From Acidobacteriota bacterium (GTDB lineage Bacteria; Acidobacteriota; Blastocatellia; Pyrinomonadales; Pyrinomonadaceae): a stretch of 7,165 bases of DNA. Positions within the stretch are counted from its first letter, which is position 1, and every line of letters starts with the position of its first letter. The stretch lies in assembly GCA_013696385.1 (NCBI GenBank), contig JACCYR010000027.1, positions 1 through 7,165 of the forward strand, in the 5' to 3' direction. Positions 4,912 to 7,165 of the stretch are shown piece by piece. The translations under genes and the position numbers were made by a program. The notes under the pieces are model-generated. The model worked only from the letters and a program-made list of their open reading frames with translations, was not told the origin of the DNA and did no database searches.

Positions 4912-5622
4912 TCAATTTTCACTTTGCAAAATCTTGCGAAATTCTTCAACCGAAACTTTTTTATAATCTTGCGGAATTTCAAACAAACCCGCGTCGGTTC
5001 GTGGTTTGAAGTTTCTCATTTCAAACGTAAAATTCAATATTCTCTGCTCGCCGCCGATGCTGTAAAATTCTTGTTTAACAGGCAAACCGATTTTTTCGTT
5101 CACCCAAACAATTGATTCAGAATTTTCGTTTTCGCCCAAAACCACGCGATATTTCATCAAGCTATTTTCCGCGCCGAGATTTAAAAACTTCGCATTGGCT
5201 TTTTGATTGAGCCATTCGTTGGTCAAAAAGTCGAACGGATTTTCGCCAATTTGAGCAAAGGCATTGTTAGAGTTTTCAGCGTAAATTTTTTTGTCTTGAA
5301 AAATTAAAAAACTTTTATTGTCGGCAGTTCGCACAACTGACAATTGAGTTTTTTGACCAAAATCATAATCGTAACGCCGATTGCCGTCGTTACGCGCCAC
5401 AAAAGTTTTATCTTCTTTGCCGCCGGACGTAACGACAAATTCGGCTTGAAAATTTTCAGGTTCTTTGGTCGAAAAAGGAATTTCGCTTTTTATTTCTTCG
5501 GCGACAAAAGGCGTTGGCAAAGGGGTTTCGCTTTCTGCTTTCTGCCAAAAACGACACGACGATGAGAGCATCAAAGCGAATAACACAATAAAAAAAACTT
5601 TGGCTGAATTTGACGAAAGCAT
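4912..5622 (-). CDS. Probable lipoprotein with LolA-like fold
   Basis: The 236-residue product begins with MLSSNSAKVFF, a hydrophobic stretch and LSSSC. Cys23 is a plausible lipidated cysteine, although the -3 residue is Ser where Leu is usual, so the lipobox is weak. A Pro/Glu-rich segment (about 28-55) follows. The body then has beta-rich features seen in LolA/LolB or RseB-type lipid-handling domains: FQAEFVVTSGGKED near the start, IGLPVKQEFYSIGG, and a late AGLFEIPQDYKK. The fold assignment comes from this pattern and is moderate. It would be membrane-anchored in the periplasm, possibly handling lipids or lipoproteins. The ATG at 5622 is preferred to a TTG at 5628. No ribosome site is visible. 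It is first in a likely three-gene unit with the thioesterase and ABC exporter, which hints at envelope lipid metabolism or export, but that link is inference. Confidence 0.65.
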   Translation of the reverse strand: MLSSNSAKVFFIVLFALMLSSSCRFWQKAESETPLPTPFVAEEIKSEIPFSTKEPENFQAEFVVTSGGKEDKTFVARNDGNRRYDYDFGQKTQLSVVRTADNKSFLIFQDKKIYAENSNNAFAQIGENPFDFLTNEWLNQKANAKFLNLGAENSLMKYRVVLGENENSESIVWVNEKIGLPVKQEFYSIGGEQRILNFTFEMRNFKPRTDAGLFEIPQDYKKVSVEEFRKILQSEN

Positions 5623-5704
5623 TTGCAAATTGGAATCTTAACATATTGATTAGACGGCGCGAAAACTGCACTTTATTTTATTTGGTGTTTTAAAGAATTA
5701 TTTT

Positions 5705-5724
5705 CTTTGCGTCCTTTGTGTGAA
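5705..5724 (-). repeat. Left copy of ACGCAAAG-type repeat at the SGNH gene start
   Basis: CTTTGCGTCCTTTGTGTGAA is nearly the reverse complement of the array at 6521-6538 on the far side of the SGNH gene. It covers the possible GTG start at 5720, which weakens that start, and it lies where a promoter or ribosome site would be expected. Confidence 0.75.
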
Positions 5725-5731
5725 AAAAATT

Positions 5732-6478
5732 ATGAGTTTAATTTCGATGCAAATTCGCTACATTTTGAGTGGAATTGTTATACTTCCGTTCGCGCCTTTT
5801 CTTTATTTACAGTCAAAATATGTCCGCCGCAAAGTCGGAAGATTGCCTGACGCGGAAGGAGAAACAATTGGAAAACACGGCGAACACGAAGAAATTATCA
5901 ATCTGCTGGCAATCGGCGAATCAACCGTTGCGGGCGTTGGCGCAAAAACTCACCACGAAGCGTTGACCGGACAATTTGCCAAACATTTGAGCCAAGCAAC
6001 AGAAAAATCGGTGCATTGGCAAGCACTTGGAACAAGCGGGATTACGATAATAAGAACTTTGCGCGAACTCGTTCCAAACTTGCCCGCCGAAAAAATGGAT
6101 GTGATTTTGGTGGCTTTGGGCGCAAACGATGTTTTTGGTCTTTCAAGCCCGCGTAAGTTTCGGCAAAACTTGACAAAATTACTCAATATTTTGCGCGAAA
6201 AATTTCCCGACGCGGAGATTTTTGTCGCCAATGTCCCAATGGTCAGAGATTTTATCGCTCTTCCAAATCCTTTGCGCTACATTCTTTCGCGGCTTGCCAA
6301 ACTTCATCATTTCAACGCGATAGATTTGATTTCCAAGCTGGATAATGTCATTTATTTTGATGATGTGAAAAGAGTTGAGAGGGATTTTTTCAGCGACGGC
6401 ATTCATCCTTCAATCAAAGGTTACGATTTATGGTCAAAAGCAATGGTTGATTTTTTTGTCCGAAACGTTGATTTCTAA
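5732..6478 (+). CDS. Membrane-anchored SGNH/GDSL-family hydrolase
   Basis: The 248-residue product has one N-terminal hydrophobic helix (about 9-26) followed by basic residues, suggesting a signal anchor. The SGNH blocks follow in order: block I LLAIGESTVAGVG with Ser64 as nucleophile; block II ALGTSG; block III LGAND with Asn132; block V DGIHPS with Asp222 and His225. Block I has Glu (GES) in place of the usual Asp of GDS; the Ser itself is kept. The family cleaves esters, including acyl or acetyl groups on lipids, polysaccharides and peptidoglycan, and the substrate cannot be told here. ATG 5732 is chosen over GTG 5720, which lies within a repeat; ATG 5747 is also possible. None has a ribosome site. 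The gene is divergent from the lipoprotein gene, with about 110 bp between them, and is followed by a long hairpin. Confidence 0.87.
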   Translation: MSLISMQIRYILSGIVILPFAPFLYLQSKYVRRKVGRLPDAEGETIGKHGEHEEIINLLAIGESTVAGVGAKTHHEALTGQFAKHLSQATEKSVHWQALGTSGITIIRTLRELVPNLPAEKMDVILVALGANDVFGLSSPRKFRQNLTKLLNILREKFPDAEIFVANVPMVRDFIALPNPLRYILSRLAKLHHFNAIDLISKLDNVIYFDDVKRVERDFFSDGIHPSIKGYDLWSKAMVDFFVRNVDF

Positions 6479-6489
6479 AATTTCTTGGT

Positions 6490-6548
6490 GTGCTTTGCGC
6501 CTTTTCGTGATGTTTTCTTCTCACGCAAGGACGCAAAGCACGCAAAGG
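6490..6548. repeat. ACGCAAAG tandem repeat and 21-bp hairpin after the SGNH gene
   Basis: Units ACGCAAGG, ACGCAAAGC and ACGCAAAGG run in tandem at 6523-6548. The segment 6521-6541 is opposed by 6490-6510, matching 18 of 21 bases, with a 10-nt loop, so the DNA or RNA can form a long hairpin starting 12 bp after the stop codon. No T run follows, so it is not a classic terminator, though it may protect the mRNA 3' end. The sequence type resembles dispersed short intergenic repeats seen in many bacterial genomes. Confidence 0.82.
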
Positions 6549-6810
6549 TTAAAAAAATGAATCTCGAAAACACATGCACAGAAATAAAGGAATTCTGCCA
6601 AAATTCGCCGCCTTGTCTGCGCCGCAACGCCGAAAAAACGCGCCTTGTTCTGCTAACTTGCCCGTATCTCTAATTCTCAGAAAAGCGCATTTCCTTATCC
6701 GGCTGCGAAGAATTAAACTGTTCACAACGGATAAAAAAACTTGCTGGATTTAGCAGTGAGATTACATCATATTTTGCCGTAAAACATAAACTGCAACTGC
6801 GATTATATTT
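6549..6810. other. Spacer before the Crp/Fnr gene, no clear gene
   Basis: This stretch holds a possible 38-codon frame (ATG 6557 to TAA 6673, MNLENTCTEIKEF...) with no ribosome site or known motif, which I do not call a gene. A 7-bp inverted repeat, TTATCCG (6694-6700) and CGGATAA (6728-6734), lies 27 bp apart and could be an operator of the regulator. No convincing -35/-10 pair is visible. Confidence 0.4.
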
Positions 6811-7165
6811 ATGAAACCTTTGCTCGAAGTAATCAGCGAGGAGCTTCTGCGAAATATGCAGGAATCCGGTCGGACAAGGACATTTTCGGAAGGAGAAGAA
6901 ATTTTTGCCCAAGGCGGCGAAGCGGATTTTCTGCCGGTTGTTCTTGCAGGCAAAGTTAAAATGATTCATTTTCTCGAAGCGGGCAAAGAAGTAATCATCG
7001 GCATTTTTCAGGACGGAGAAATGTTTGCCGTGCCGCCCATCTTTGACGGTGCGCCGTATCCGGCGACAGCGATTGCGATGGAAAAAACGAAAATACTTTT
7101 GCTTTACCGGCAGGATTTTTTGCGCCTTTTGCACGAATCAAGCGAATTTTCGTTTGCCGTTATCG
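6811..7165 (+). CDS. Crp/Fnr-family transcriptional regulator, N-terminal part
   Basis: The first 118 residues, cut by the window edge, form the jelly-roll effector domain of the family. They include FSEGEEIFAQGG (about 26-37), the LAGKVKM strand turn, and GIFQDGEMFAVPPIFDGAPY before a helix with YRQDFLRLL. The DNA-binding helix-turn-helix would lie beyond the edge. In cAMP-binding Crp an Arg-Ser pair holds the cyclic phosphate; here the matching stretch reads YPATAIA without the Arg, so cAMP binding is doubtful. No N-terminal Cys cluster of the Fnr type is present either. The effector is unknown. The start is ATG 6811, the only ATG before an in-frame stop at 6787-6789, and it has no Shine-Dalgarno sequence. 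Confidence 0.87.
   Translation, partial: MKPLLEVISEELLRNMQESGRTRTFSEGEEIFAQGGEADFLPVVLAGKVKMIHFLEAGKEVIIGIFQDGEMFAVPPIFDGAPYPATAIAMEKTKILLLYRQDFLRLLHESSEFSFAVI

Noticed and set aside
6557..6673. Small plus-strand open frame of 38 codons between the SGNH and Crp/Fnr genes
   Set aside because: It has no ribosome site, begins at the end of a repeat, and its Arg/Cys/Pro-rich run looks like translated GC-rich spacer. No support beyond being open.
6694..6740. TTATCCG/CGGATAA inverted repeat as a terminator
   Set aside because: The loop is 27 nt and the stem only 7 bp, with A and not T after it on the plus strand. At most an operator candidate.
6670..7134. Minus-strand open frame opposite the Crp/Fnr gene
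   Set aside because: The plus strand gives a clear cNMP-binding-type domain. The opposite frame has no family features.

Overview
The window looks like an ordinary chromosomal segment of a Gram-negative-type, free-living bacterium with moderate-to-low GC. The mix of a secreted 3D-domain protein, a LolA-like lipoprotein, a Crp/Fnr regulator, weak or absent Shine-Dalgarno sequences and spacers filled with short tandem repeats is compatible with Acidobacteriota (Blastocatellia-like). That placement is an inference from style, not from a marker gene.

Layout, left to right. (1) The first 115 bases hold the start of an unrecognised gene on the minus strand, cut by the window edge. (2) Bases 125-1316 are a complete IS630-family insertion sequence. 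It has perfect 25-bp terminal inverted repeats, a TA target duplication within a CTAG site, and a transposase split into two frames joined at a run of seven A. It sits 8 bp upstream of the edge gene and points the same way. (3) A roughly 430-bp AT-rich non-coding stretch follows, with a terminator-like hairpin and an AT-rich palindrome. (4) At 1802-2329 is a secreted 3D-domain (double-psi beta-barrel) protein with its own AAGGAG ribosome site, followed by a spacer with a long imperfect inverted repeat and a strong intrinsic terminator. (5) A minus-strand cluster reads, in transcription order, LolA-like lipoprotein, PaaI-like hotdog thioesterase, ABC exporter. (6) Divergent from it is a membrane-anchored SGNH hydrolase, bounded on both sides by opposed copies of an ACGCAAAG-type repeat. 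(7) The right edge cuts a Crp/Fnr-family regulator.

No novel defence, CRISPR or biosynthetic system is visible. The most interesting signals concern short repeats and gene boundaries. Two short-period repeat families fill spacers, and one of them supplies a stop codon. A third short repeat is inserted in frame in an ABC ATPase domain. The IS transposase has a predicted leaderless promoter, a predicted -1 frameshift, and a stop codon completed by the target-site duplication and host DNA. The ABC exporter has the Asp-for-Glu change of a degenerate ATPase site but no partner subunit nearby.
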